From Myxocyprinus asiaticus (taxonomy: Eukaryota; Chordata; Actinopteri; Cypriniformes; Catostomidae): DNA of 64,000 bases. The DNA lies in contig NC_059373.1 of assembly GCF_019703515.2 (NCBI RefSeq), positions 14,464,281-14,528,280 on the forward strand, written 5' to 3'. Shown here piece after piece: positions 12,401-24,315 of this stretch. Below the pieces are notes generated by a model. It searched no databases. It was not told the origin of the DNA and saw only the letters and a list, made by a program, of their open reading frames with translations. A program made the translations under genes and the position numbers. The stretch's first letter is position 1; each line of letters starts with the position of its first letter.

Positions 12401-12410
12401 CGGTGCTACA

Positions 12411-13913
12411 AATAGGATGAATTTAAAGATGTAACTTTTCCAAGAGGTTTTAACCATGCAAAATGACAAAGTATACTATCAGCACACTAATTAAAGCACC
12501 GACACAAAAAACACATCAAAACGATAGATAGATAGATAGAGAGATAGAGAGAGAGAGAGAGAATCTAGATTTGTTGTTAGATGGTTGTTAGACAACTAGA
12601 CGACCATTTACACCAACCCCTATAAATGTATATTAGCATATACATTTAAAGGCTGTATAATTAGATCTGTATAATGCTTACTGCCAAATCAGTAATGGTA
12701 TCAAACACAGAAAACAAAGACTAAACCATGTTCAATAAGTGCCATAAACAAGCTTATTGTCTCGCAGAGAGATTATAATGAGCCTCAAAAGACGACCACT
12801 CTCACGCTGTTTTCCCAATTAATTGCACTGTAATGAAGATCCAGCGTTTCTGGGGGAATTGAGCAGTTTGAATCTGTGCATGAATTTGGCAGAGTCCCTT
12901 CACAGATACAACTATGAGTGACAGTGAATTTCAACACATCCTGATGAAGACCACAGAGAGATCAAACCAGTGTATTGTTTAAGTATGAGTATGTGTGTGT
13001 AGTGTGTTTATGACCACACAGCTGTGGTGGGTAACGTCTGGGAGCAGCAGACAGAGGATTTAATCACTGTCAGGGCCAGAATTAACAAGCTAAACAAATA
13101 ACAGCTTGCACTGAGTCCCCAGCTTGCGGCCATTTCTCTTTACAGATAATGTTACGACAGACTGAATGTGTCCATCCTGAGATGAGACGTCAACTGTAAA
13201 GTTTACTGCTCTTTGCAGCTATGAATTAAAACTATACATGTAATCTTTAGCACATGATTTAGCATTGGGAAAAAGAGCAGATGAAAGATAACAGAAGAGA
13301 GACAAAGAAAAACAAATAGGGGTTTATCTGGTGAGGGCAAAATGGTCTATGCTGGGTTTAGAGAAGAGATTGTGTTAGTAATACAGTTAAGGAATGGGGA
13401 TAGGGAAAAGGACAGGAAATAAGGAAAATATAGAACAAAAGAAATTCTGCGGTGTAACACTAAGATTTTGCCTAAAGCCAATTAAACAGAACAACATGTG
13501 TTTGTGGAGTGTGTGCATGTGTGCATGTTTGGGATAGCAATCAAAATGAATTTAACAATTCTAGTTCCAATTCTGTTTTTTTAAATTATTTGGTTCCTTA
13601 TTTAGTAGTTTTGAGAAAATGTTGTAGTTAGTTTGAAGTTTATTTATTTATTTTGTAGTTAGAACTATGAGACATGATTAGATTAGACAAGACATTTCTT
13701 TAAAACTATGATACACAGGAACATTATCATTTGGAACCTTTATATTAGAACACATTAATGGCCCTGTAAACTAACAAATTAGTTATGTTTTATATTTGGC
13801 ATATTACAAATACAAAATTAATATGCAGGCCAATCTTCCAGTAAACTAAACCCATGATATATATATATCTCATACGCAATGAATTATCTAATAAAGAAGC
13901 AAGATGAACTTAC
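12411..13913. other. Intron 2 sequence, no recognised gene
   Basis: Contains a GATA/GA microsatellite at 12523-12562 and otherwise no repeat that I recognise. 12770-13230, upstream-side of exon 2 in genomic terms, is not obviously repetitive and could hold regulatory sequence, but nothing in it is diagnostic. Confidence 0.35.
12523..12562. repeat. (GATA)n-(GA)n microsatellite
   Basis: GATA repeats to 12540 followed by GA repeats. Confidence 0.9.
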
Positions 13914-13978
13914 CCCATTAGAAGGATATGACGTCCAACCCAGCTCGGCCTGGGACTCCTTAGAATTCAGTAAGACTA
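13914..13978 (-). CDS. epha10: epha10-like coding exon 2: mature N-terminus
   Basis: 65-nt exon between a TTTT...CTCTAG acceptor (AG at 13979-13980) and a GTAAGT donor (13913-13908). With the G from exon 1 it encodes V, then VLLNSKESQAELGWTSYPSNG, residues 27-48. The LL-[DN]-SK...ELGW...PSNG pattern is the conserved mature N-terminus of EphA receptors and leads straight into WEEISG of exon 3. The length equals the usual Eph exon 2. LLNS replaces the more usual LLDS. The acceptor is a tandem TAGTAG, so an isoform lacking one valine is possible. The polypyrimidine tract is a run of 20 T on the coding strand (A at 13985-14004). Confidence 0.92.
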
Positions 13979-14004
13979 CTAGAGAAAAAAAAAAAAAAAA
14001 AAAA

Positions 14005-15230
14005 CACACAAACACAAGACAGAAAGAATATAAAACAACAGCATTGATAAGCTATCAGAAGCATCACAATCATTAAATTACAATTACATTCTGTGCATTT
14101 TCTTTATCTTGCTGTCAGAAAGAAAACAGCCGATAGTGTTTAATAATGATGAACACGGTCCCAGAGGAATGAGCTGATGATTTAGAGACTGACTGCATCA
14201 GGAGGCATATTAGAGCAGAAATGGGGACTGACAAACCTGCGGAGCTGCATTTAGTGAGATGAAGAACACTGATCATCAACTGATAAAGTCACACAACTGT
14301 GCAAAGCACAAGCATCTTGACAGATTTTTGGCTGGTGAATATGGTCTGTGGTACATTGTGCTTGACTCAACATTAAACATTAATTTTTTGGGATAGAAAA
14401 TGAAAGCCTTTTTAAAGCAGCATCATACTGCAATGGAGCCCAAGAGACCATGGAGCAGATTTGCGTTGGAATATGTAATTTCTACTGCAGTTCAACAATT
14501 ACAAAACACTAATGAAACATTCTGATTTTAAACAATTAAAATGAGTGGACCCAGGAAGAAACAGCAGCTTAAACAAGTACATAAACAATTAAAATGAGCG
14601 GAACCTGGAATATTGTGAAACAACACCATGAACTGTGCAAACAGGTCTGTGCAAACTAACTCTGTTACAACATAAGGACCTTGGACAGCTCTTGGAGTGT
14701 GGGACCCATTTCAGCACCATGGACAGCACCACTTCAGTTTTGTCTGGTGCTAGGGCTTTTTGCATACATCTTTATGAAACAAAGTTTATCCCTTTATCTC
14801 CATCCCTTTAAATTCATAACCATACATACAACATATCCAATGCACAAAAATTAGGCCAACTACATTAGCCCACGCAGCTATGTCTCCAAACACTTTTTGC
14901 CAAACATTATAGAGTATCAGAGGCTAAATTATTCATTATTTAGTGCAATCAAAAGTGCTTGTTTCTCTTTTGCTCGGCTCTCCGTTCTCAAATGTGCGAC
15001 CAGCAAAACATCACTACACAAGGCTGAATGCCATTTCATAAAAAGGCCAGATCAGCAATGAAGGCTCCTTCAGAGTCGTTGTGCACTTCTGCCACAAGAG
15101 CACTTGTGTGTATGATTCAGAGTCTGTTTTTTAGCCTTGTAGACATTGCGTTAACTGCCAGACATAATGAAAAGCGCGCTGCCTTTGCTTTTATTGGTTT
15201 GACACAAGCTTCCTGCTGATCTGACCTTCA
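14005..15230. other. Intron 1 start, no recognised gene
   Basis: First part of the 47.6-kb intron as genomically read. 14520-14620 contains a local repeat (AACAATTAAAATGAG occurs twice, near 14532 and 14585). No exon-like segment. Confidence 0.35.
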
Positions 15231-15252
15231 AGAGAAAGACAGACAGAGAAAA

Positions 15253-15297
<45 letters not shown>

Positions 15298-15387
15298 AGA
15301 GAGAAAACAGAGAGAGAGAACGAAAGAGAAAGACAGACAGACAGAGAAAGAGAGAGAGAAAGAAAGAGAAAAAGAAAGAAAAGCAAG

Positions 15388-15430
<43 letters not shown>

Positions 15431-15463
15431 CAAAAAAGAAAGAAAGAAAGAAAGAAAGGAAGG
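15231..15463. repeat. Purine-rich GA/GAAA microsatellite block
   Basis: About 230 bp of GA, GAAA and GACA repeats with almost no pyrimidines on the plus strand. It creates long Ser/Leu/Phe-rich open frames on the minus strand that are not genes. Confidence 0.95.
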
Positions 15464-15479
15464 AGCAAAAAACAGTGAC

Positions 15480-16143
15480 TATGTTTACATGCACAGATTT
15501 TTGACAAACTGGATAAATTCAATCCGATTGTAGAGTCTGAATGTATTATTTATATGTACAGCGGCCCCAAATAATCTGGACACTGAATGCCTTTGCATTA
15601 CATAAGAAAATATCAAAAACCAAGTGTCATTTATTTTAAAACATTGCATAAAAAAAAGTTAGGTTTCAAATGATAAAAAGACAGACTGAAGAATGAAGAC
15701 AAGGGTATTTGAGCACTTCTGGCTGTCAAATGTTAGTGGAACATGGCCATAGTTAATGTGATGAACTACACCTGTGTAGATGCCTGTGTGAACTTGAGGG
15801 GAACTGACTTCATACATTCACTAAAAATCCCACTAAGAGTCCAGTTAAAAGTAATTGGAAAAAAGTGGCAGAAATTGTTGGGAGAGTTTTCCTGCACTGT
15901 ATTTATTACGCATGTACCCAAGTTATTTTTTAATCTAATTGTGAAGATAGACTGATTCAAAGGTTTACGCTGCAATTATTTTGATTGAATATTTAATTTT
16001 CAACACCTCCTTCAAATCGGACAAATTTAATTGGCATTGAGCTCTTTTTTTTTTCCATGCGAGTCCTTTACACAAATGTTTTCATTCTAATTGAACTATC
16101 AGTTGGATTAATAACTGATTATTCGGCTGCACGTAAACATAGC
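15480..16143. mobile_element. MITE with CTATGTTTACATGCA ends, containing a Tc1-like remnant
   Basis: Left end CTATGTTTACATGCACAG and right end CTGCACGTAAACATAG are inverted repeats. Inside, CGGCCCCAAATAATCTGGAC near 15563 resembles a mariner-type terminus, suggesting a second nested remnant. A related MITE is at 33156-33524. Confidence 0.6.
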
Positions 16144-16653
16144 TAGTGAACTGACAAAGCAAGAGACACGGAAAGAAATGAAAATAAGAAAGAAAGAAAT
16201 ACGACGTGACAAACAGGACTGACTGAAGGCATGTGCTGATGTCAAAAGGGCACTAATCTCTGTCAAATACACACACAAACACACGCTAATGTAAATCCCA
16301 GTGAGAGAATTATAATATAAAATTCAATAGAGAGGATTAGCCCCATGTTGTTAAACTCTCTTCCCTGCAGCTTATCTGCACATACAGTACACATAAAAGC
16401 ACAGACAGGCTCAGAACACACCAATCAGAATCCAGTAATCTGCGGGACACTCATCGGCCAACCATTATCCCTCTAATAAGCACACACAAAAAGACGAACT
16501 TGAACGGACACTATATGTGCATGTGCTCCGTTGCAGCACATTAACTCGAAGCCCCGTTCAGCAGTTTTGACCTCATTAAACTTTCAGCTCTTCCAATGGG
16601 GTCTAAAGTGTGCTTTCCTTTCTCAGGGGCTCTATGGAAACGCTCACATGTAC

Positions 16654-16658
<5 letters not shown>
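16144..16658. other. Intron 1 sequence, nothing recognised
   Basis: No repeat ends, splice-flanked open segments or RNA motifs that I can support. Confidence 0.3.

Positions 16659-16731
<73 letters not shown>
16659..16731. repeat. (CA)n microsatellite
   Basis: Uninterrupted run of about 36 CA units; typical fish dinucleotide repeat and likely polymorphic. Confidence 0.97.
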
Positions 16732-16735
<4 letters not shown>

Positions 16736-18448
16736 GCACTGAATCATAATCATAGCTGTGTGCATGGGTTTGCACACAGGGGAAGGTGTAGTCACAAGGA
16801 GCTCGCAGTCATTTTCACTCTTTTTTTCGGATCAAATTGGCATAATTTTGAAATGGACCACGGTGGCAAAAGGCCCTTTTAAAAACACGACCCCCCCTCC
16901 AAGCAAACACAAAACACCATCCTTCTGTAAACCGAAAGTGAGGTGGCTTTCTTGGTTTTTAAATTGTCTTGACATCACCCACAAAGGGGGTAAATGCTTG
17001 GCTAGTTAGCTTTGACAGCAGGCCCCTGCTGGTAGATGTCGTAATTACACCATTATGCAGCGAAAAGTATGTTTCGCTAGTGACCAATTATTTTTTGTGG
17101 ACTCTTAACAGTGTGAAATAGATTTGTGCTTTTCCCAGTCTGCTATATCTACCTTCTCCCTGTTTTCATTTTCCGGTCTCCAATGTTTTCACTCACAATG
17201 GCATATGTTCTTAGCAGATAATGTGATGTAGCTCCATAGTGTCGATTCTTTATAGTGTCGCAATGAGTGTCTTTTGACATTTTGACACCGTCAAAGTTTA
17301 AAGAGTGGGTAGAAGACATGAAGCTATAGCCTTAGGTTAGTTGCTAAATATCATTGGCTACTTTAGTCATATTAACTCCAACTAACACTTAAAATGGTTG
17401 TTCTCCATCTGGAACACTTTGTTTTGATTGCTTCTAAATGGAGACTAGAACTGGCAAACAGTCCAGCGGCAATCATGGAGTCATCACGGGGGTGCCCAAC
17501 TGTGGATAGTTCTAATATTTAATGATAAGTCACATTACATATATGGCTCAGGTGATTGGCTAAATACAAAAAGTTTCCGGAACCGAGTGTCCATAAAGCA
17601 AAGATGGCAGTATCCAGGTCATGAACTTCAAGGGCTGCATGTGCCAGCAAAGCAACTGCTATAGACATGAATGGGAATGCTAACAGGTAGCTTGGTCCAG
17701 ATAAATTAGACCTCTTTGCATATGTTGATGAATGCATCATTTTAAAGAAAAGCAAGTTGGGCAAATGCTTTAAGCTATTCTACCTTGATTTCACACATTG
17801 GATTATAAATCATGTTCTAACACAAGTATACATCGTATTCTAAGGGTTCCCGCAAGGTGCACTATTGTGGCAATTAGTGTAAACAGTCTTCTTCTATGGT
17901 CAGTTTTCTTTAAGTCAACTACTATCATGGCAGCACAACAGTTTGAAGAGATTTGCATATAAGAGATGGGCATATAAATTAGGTTAATAAAACTGTCAAC
18001 GTGTTTGTAGTTAGCTTCCTGAACAATAACACTTTCAGTTTAATCCAGTCACAGGCTTTTAAAGGTAATTCCATCACCCTCGAGGACTGAGGTTTGTTAC
18101 CACCACAGTAATGCAAGAATGCATATTAAGTATGTACAACAGGACCATGCTTCTAATGCATTGGCCAAACATTCGCGCCTTAGTTTGTGTACTTGGATAG
18201 ACTATGTTTCTGGCCTACAATTGGTATTTTTTCGTTCCTTCGGAAGTGACAACTTCCTATTGATTCAGTCACCCTAAAACTAGAGTGCTGATGCTTAGCT
18301 TGCTCTTAATGTCATCACCAACCCACCACAACCTTTGAGCTGTCAGAGGAATAACTTAATGTGCTTAACAACTGATTCGGGGTCATTAAGTGGTCATGGA
18401 ATGACTTATACAGCTTTAAGAGCAGTTTTGCCTATCACTATATGTCTT
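16732..18448. other. Intron 1 sequence, nothing recognised
   Basis: Mixed sequence. 17080-17130 has GGACTCTTAACAGTGTGAAAT, weakly like 540-575 and 57027-57065, so part is probably dispersed repeat. No exon found. Confidence 0.3.
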
Positions 18449-18759
18449 TAAGAAATAATTCACACAAAAATTTGAATTCCATCATTTACTCACCCTCATG
18501 TTGTTCCAATCCCGTATGACTTTGTTTCTGTTATAGAACAAAAATAGAGATGTTAGGTAGAATGTTAGCCTCAGTCACCTTTCACTGCATCTTTCTTTTT
18601 TTTTTTTTTGCTCATTTAATGAATGTGAATGGTGACTGAGTTTAGCATTCTGTCTAGCAAATCCTTTTGTGTTCCACAAAGGAAATGTAGTCATATGGCT
18701 TTGGAACAGCATGAGGGTGAGTAAATGATGAAACAGTTTTGGTGAACTATCCCTTTAAC
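18449..18759. mobile_element. MITE, AAAGGGATAGTTC family (copy 3)
   Basis: TCATTTACTCACCCTCATG near 18482 pairs with CATGAGGGTGAGTAAATGAT near 18710, and it ends GGTGAACTATCCCTTTAA. About 310 bp, no coding capacity. The left terminal bases are eroded. Confidence 0.8.
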
Positions 18760-19187
18760 ACAGACATACAGCTTTAAAAGCTTGACGTCAAGTCCTGGTA
18801 AGATTATTTGGAATCAGTTGTGTTCGCCTCAAATCTGCGCTCTCTCATTATGAGCTGCTTTTTCAATAAGTCACGAATGACCCCAAAACAGCTGTCACCA
18901 GTAAGGGACCGGCTGAGAGATCAGGCAGGTCATGTGACCAAGCCCCTCAGTGCACAGTGCTATCAGGCAGAGCATGTGCTTACATGATGAGTTATGTGAT
19001 GAGCCAAGTCCAAATGATTTTGCAGCATCAGAGAAGCAAGGAAACAGACAGCTCCAACAAATTTCAAGTGGCAGAACTGTCCTACAGGACAGATTCTGCC
19101 ACGGGAGAGATTTGTAGCAACAACAAAAAAATGCATTTAAATGTTGTATAAGTAGATTTAGAAATTTTCTGAAGACAATTTGAATGG
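18760..19187. other. Non-repetitive intron segment with a CRE-like palindrome
   Basis: TGACGTCA at 18783-18790 is a perfect CRE core. The rest of the segment lacks recognised repeats. Regulatory function is only a possibility. Confidence 0.3.
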
Positions 19188-19748
19188 TGCTTGCTCATGC
19201 AAAACTGGCTACCATGATGCAAGGGTGTTGTGGTTGGTTGCCAGGGCTGTTGTTAAGGTGTATTGGTTGGTTGCTAGGGTATTGCTAGGCTATTCTGGGT
19301 GTTTGCTTACTTGCCCAAGTCAAAATAGCCCAGCTTAAAGTCTCTAAAATATTCAGATGCCTAGATATGGTTTGAGTTTATGCTTTCATGACAGTCTATG
19401 GGATTTTTCACCGGTTTCAATTCAATTTATCTGCATAATGCTTTTCACAACAAATGTTGTTTCCAAAGCTTTACAAGGAATAGTGCCTTACAAAACCCTA
19501 CAGTGAACAGACCAAAAGTGACAGTGGCAAAGAAAAAACTCCCGAAACCAAAGTTTTATCATCCACCAAGTGAAAATCTTAAGTCTGATCACTTAGAAAT
19601 AAGATATAATCTCCTCAACATGCTGCATGTTTTGAGGTATCATTCATGTCTGTAGTAGACAGTGTGGAAAAATGTATGCGCCAAAAGTTTAATACTTAGA
19701 GTTAGGAATTTGAACTAACCCCTAACCCAAAGTATGAGCAAGCACCAC
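19188..19748. mobile_element. MITE with GGTGCTTGCTCAT ends
   Basis: Left end GGTGCTTGCTCATGC and right end ATGAGCAAGCACC are inverted repeats about 560 bp apart. The interior (GGTTGCTAGGGTATT..., TTTGAGGTATCATTCATG) recurs at 39776-40110. Confidence 0.7.
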
Positions 19749-20325
19749 TAATAAGAAAACATACAAACACAATCCCTAAACGTACACAAATTCTCAGTAG
19801 CACGCACAATACACACATTTCTCGACCACCTGTCCAATTCAACCTTTGTGCTGATTGCTATGGTCTTTTAAATGTCATGGTGTGGCCCCCATGTTAACCA
19901 GAGCTTCTTTTTGATAGAGAGGACAGTTTTAGTGGGGGGTTTCAGAGCCTCCTTAATAACTGAAGCCATATCGCAGTTGTCACTTCCATTTCCTCTAGCC
20001 AAGTCAAGCAAAACAATGCTTTATTCAGACCGGTGCTGCACATTTTGTGTGTGAGGCTTGATGCATATGATGATTATGACAAAGCAGTTAGGATTTCTGT
20101 AGCTCCCTGTGTTTGGCATCTTCCTCGATCGCACTTTGTGTTCATGTCCATGTGGGTCAGGATTTTACACTTGTGAAGCCAAGTGAGATTAATTTCATCA
20201 GGGTTGGCGTCAGATTGGCTTACTGAGCTGTACGAGAATTGAGATTGCTGTAACATGAAGTAATGGAGAAACTTGATGGAAACAAGCAACATTTGAATAG
20301 AAAGTGATAACAATGGAACAAACTA
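19749..20325. other. Intron 1 sequence, nothing recognised
   Basis: No repeat or exon that I can support. Confidence 0.3.
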
Positions 20326-21008
20326 GGGGTGGGCGGTATGACCAAAATAATATCTCATAAAATAATATCAGTAAAAACAACTACATCTAGATTTTTACGG
20401 TAACAGTAATATAAATGCACATTTACATTTAGTCATTTATAAGTTGCTTTGGATAAAAGTGTCTGCTAAATAACAAATGCAAAATGTAAATGTATCACTT
20501 TAACAGTAAAAATCATGATATTACTTATGTTTAATGAAACAATTGTTTGTTGTATTAAACATGTGGTAATGCCTATTTTTTAACAATGCAAATGAAACAC
20601 TTGATTAACCGGATTTATTAAATGAAAGGCACTAGTTTTCATTTGATTATTTTGACTTTTAATTTGGAACTTGATGGAAGCAAAAAAAAAGAAAAGATTA
20701 TTCTGCTGTAAGAGCCGATATTTGTACGACTGTGTCAGCACCTCATTTGAATTCTAAATTAATGTAGAAGATTGTGAATTTTCACATTACTCCACGTCAC
20801 ATTACACCCTTTAATAACAAGTTAATAACAAGACACATCCCTCTCTGTATCATTTCAAATCACTTTTCAGTCCACATCGCTCTCTCTTATAAATTACATA
20901 AAGCTGTCCTTTCTACTGAAAGTCACACAAATATATCTATTGCAGTATAAATAGAATATTTTAAAAAATCTCTTCCGGTTAACACATTTCTTCTGTCATA
21001 CCACCCAG
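20326..21008. mobile_element. hAT-like MITE with GGGTGGGCGGTATGAC ends
   Basis: Left end GGGTGGGCGGTATGACC and right end GTCATACCACCCAGCCC are inverted. Inside, 20418-20495 is a smaller palindromic element (CATTTACATTTAGTCATTTA, then AAATGCAAAATGTAAATG), nested in it. Confidence 0.65.
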
Positions 21009-21840
21009 CCCATGAAAAGGATATACATGAAAATTGCGAAGGTAAAGAAAGGAGTACAGTTTAAGAGAACGATCCTCCCCTCATTCCTTATTCTCTCTCT
21101 CTCTCTCTCTCTGTCCTTGTTAATAAGCAATTGAGTCAAAAGTGGAAGAGTGGTTATATAAGTGGAGGGGGGTAAGGGGAGGATAGCAAGGCCATTTTGT
21201 GATGACTTTTTTTCTCTCTCTCAATTTAGGAATCCACTTTATATCAAATTAGACTCTGATTCTCACCACATTACCACGTCGCCTCCCTTTCACGCTTCTG
21301 ACAGGGGCAGGGCTGCTCCTCTCTCTAGCACTCCCACCCGTCTTCTTCACTCATCCTCAAAGACAACTTCCACTGCCATTGTATCTCATACTCTTCTCCT
21401 CCTCTCTAACTCCCTAAATGTCGAATTAAGAGACATCATTAAAGATACTGGGAGGACGTGGTTTGAATTTTTCTCTAGGGTCCCTACACACATTTTACAC
21501 AGTCCCATCCACATGCCAATGCCCGTTTCAATGGGTGGTATTATTTTCTGAATGGTCTGATCACTGCCATCACTGCTGCCCCTCTTGATCCTCAGTCTAA
21601 CGTTAGTTCAATGAGGGACAGGCTGCATTTTCTATATCTTTTCCCCCTTATGCACTAGGACATTATAACTGTACATAATTTAAAACAAGTAGACACAAAA
21701 CATGTGGTCAACATCAATGTATCTGGACAGTAAAGATGGGCAGAATCATAAAAGCAATATTCCAAGTTAATGGAATGTTCCTGTTCAATACTCAATCGAC
21801 AAGATTTATGACTATGATATAACTGACATAGCCACAAAAA
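21009..21840. other. Intron 1 sequence with TC microsatellite
   Basis: TC run at 21092-21112. A plus-strand open frame at 21162-21551 is Ser/Thr/Leu-rich, has no recognisable domain and is not supported as a gene. Confidence 0.35.
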
Positions 21841-21849
21841 ATAATTTAG

Positions 21850-23137
21850 ACTCCTCCCATGTTTATTTAAAAATTAAGCAAAAATGAACAGTTATGCACT
21901 TACAATGGAAGCGAACAAGGCCAGTTCAAAAAAGGTTAAAATACACACTGTTGCAAAAGTATAGCCACAAGATGCAAACATGAGTGTTAAAGTGATTTTA
22001 GCATGATAAAAAAATAAGGGCTTACCAGCGTTACATTGTCTACATGACAAATTGTTTTTAATATTGCATTTAATTTTACACAGATATGGTTAGTAAGTGA
22101 TTTTATCACACTAAAATCATGTTTAAGCTACACTTTGTAAGTCTTGGCCCTCTAGCGGTTTAAGCATAAAATTGCAAGTTACTTGTGGAGGAACACTGTT
22201 AAGGTAATCATGTCAGTAGGGCTTTGGCTCAGCTCTCCTGCATGGATGAATCTGATGGTTTGAGGACAACCGGTGTAACCATGGTTACAGGTGATTATCT
22301 TATCAGAGCGAATGTCACTACCAACAACAAAACTCACCCCTTCCCCTCAATAAATATATAACGAAAGGAAGAAAAAGACGGATATCCGAAAATATGTCTT
22401 ATTAGCAGGTAAGTAGCATATCTTCCGCTGTTTTTTTTTTTTTTACTTATTGAAAACAAATGTTTCCAAATAAATAACGTTACAAAAGTTAGGCAATGTT
22501 GACATTAGACAACGATTGCTGGTCATAGCAGATAAAGTCAAACCGTGGAAACTATTATAACTTAGCTAGCAGGCAAATAATAAAATGCCCCATTAGAGTG
22601 GCTAGTGCTATCTAAGGCACTACCGCGCTAAGAGAGCTACCTGGCTAACTATTGGTCCAATGAAATATCTTACCTGTCGAGCAAGAAAAATATACACCAA
22701 ATATTTCACCACACATGTAAATGCGCTGTAGTAGCTCCAGACCTTCTTTTCTTTATTTACGGACATGACATAATCACGCACGGCCGAATGACAGAAGTAT
22801 GTAATTTCCCGCCAAATCCGTCCTGACATTTTCATGTTACCATAGTGAATCAGGGTAAGGCAAATACACGGTTTGGAAGACGGATTGTTGGTGTACTTGC
22901 TTATTAATGAAATTTTGTTTATTTCTAAAAAAAAAAATCTTACATAGTGTAGCTTAAACAGTTTATGGACTGGCCCCATTCACTTCCATTGTAAATGCCC
23001 TAGTGTAACTGCAATTTTTTTTAATTTATTTAAATAAATGAGGGACAAGTCAAAAATATTTTTTGTTGTAATCAACATTATGCTACAAATGCTGTTGACT
23101 GAGCTCAACCTGTATTAAACCCAGAACGTTCCTTTAA
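21850..23137. mobile_element. Long-TIR MITE (TTCCTTTAA family), eroded, with nested element
   Basis: The arm at 21885-22010 (GCACTTACAATGGAAGCGAA, AAGTATAGCCACAAGATG) pairs with the arm at 22975-23137 (GGCCCCATTCACTTCCATTG, then AACCCAGAACGTTCCTTTAA). A better-preserved relative is at 36938-37755. The host is split by the element at 22127-22953. Confidence 0.6.
22127..22953. mobile_element. TTAA-flanked MITE (piggyBac-like?)
   Basis: Ends GCTACACTTTGTAAG and CTTACATAGTGTAGC are inverted and each is flanked by TTAA (22123-22126 and 22954-22957). TTAA duplication is the piggyBac signature, but the superfamily is inferred from flanks alone. No transposase. Confidence 0.55.
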
Positions 23138-24250
23138 ATAAAACTTAAGCTAATGCTTGGTTTCACACTCCCCAATCATCCACTGGCAGATCAAACAGAA
23201 AGTCCCACCCAAGCTCACACCATTGGTTGAGCTACTAATGCTGTATCGGGTAGGTTGGGGTACTCAAACTAATGAAGCACTATTTCAAGGTTTTCAAGTA
23301 ACACTTCAAGGATATCAACCAGCAAAGGCTTACTTTTAGTTGTATTTCCACATTAAATGGGTCATGACATTCCTTTTTTATTATTTTAATATGTTCCTTG
23401 AGGTTCACTTATAATATTAGTAAGAAAATTGCACAAAACATGTTTGTCAACATGATAATTTTCCACCCTCATTCTGACCCTCAGGCAGAAACACTCCATT
23501 TTGGTTGACAGTAAATGCCCACTTTTATGTTTGGCTCTCCGCTCTTGACTGACATGCTCTCTCCTTGCCATCTCACTGCTCACCGCTACTGGACGGGGCT
23601 ACGTAAGTGATGAGGTAAAGTAGGCATTGATGTGTTGTTGTGGAGGTGGTCAGATACAAATGTCTACCACAGTGTGACATCACAGTGTGGAGCAAATAGA
23701 AAATAGTCGCAGTGAGGAGGACGTTTTGAATTCTGAAATTTACAGTGTGTTTATAGTACAATGACTACTTATAAGTCAAAACATGATTCCTCATGCCAAG
23801 TATTTTAACATGGAAGAAATTACACACCTCACCTTTAACAAAAACGTGATCTGCATATTTCTGCTTTTAAACTCCCTGTTAATATTGCCATATAGACTTC
23901 CATGGCAAGTGCTATTTTTTGTTTGTTTTTTCAAACAAGGAACAAGTCGAAATTATTTTCCATGGTATTCAACAGCATGCCACAGATGCTAGAGCTTAAG
24001 TTGTATTTACCATTGAATATTCCTTTAAATTTTAGAGAGAGAGGATAAAATTGAGATAATGGCAGAGTGCCAAACTACACTCCACTGAGCCCATTGTTCA
24101 ATCCACCTCTAAAATCACTAAAACGGCCACTCGCCCTCTCTCATCATGTCATATCATCGGCCCTCCCTCTCTTCCACTACTCTCCCTCCCCCTTCCCACT
24201 ATTGCTACAGACATTGATCTCCATCCTACTGATGAATGAGGGTGAGTCAA

Positions 24251-24252
<2 letters not shown>
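23138..24252. other. Intron 1 sequence, partly dispersed repeat
   Basis: 23355-23370 (GGGTCATGACATTCC) and the end near 24028 (ATATTCCTTTAAATT, with CATGCCACAGATGCT before it) resemble MITE termini seen elsewhere in the window, so most of this is probably old mobile DNA. No exon. Confidence 0.4.

Positions 24253-24286
<34 letters not shown>
24253..24286. repeat. (GT)n microsatellite
   Basis: About 17 GT units, followed by a GA-rich stretch to about 24315. Confidence 0.97.
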
Positions 24287-24290
<4 letters not shown>

Positions 24291-24315
24291 GAGAGATAGA
24301 GAAAAGAGAGCGGGA

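Larger units (their letters stand above)
6374..12410 (-). mobile_element. DIRS-type retrotransposon copy 1, 5'-truncated, with LINE and hAT insertions
   Basis: Degraded tyrosine-recombinase retrotransposon reading leftwards in the same sense as epha10. In its own order: gag (about 12400-10816), an insertion of a LINE where the reverse transcriptase should be, RNase H (about 8966-8285), a 155-bp hAT MITE, tyrosine recombinase (about 8060-7090), then the internal complementary region and the right terminal repeat (about 6770-6374). The 5' terminal repeat is missing. Stops and frame changes occur in every domain, so it is a dead copy. DIRS elements use a tyrosine recombinase instead of an integrase and do not make target duplications. 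Confidence 0.85.

Noticed and set aside
15151..15522. Long Ser/Leu/Phe-rich minus-strand reading frames
   Set aside because: Translation of a GA-rich microsatellite.
16531..16882. Frames with Thr-His or Cys-Val repeats
   Set aside because: Translation of the CA microsatellite in both strands; the same holds for 24149-24487 and 42461-42711 around GT repeats.
21162..21551. 129-codon plus-strand frame
   Set aside because: Low-complexity Ser/Thr/Leu composition, no domain, intronic.
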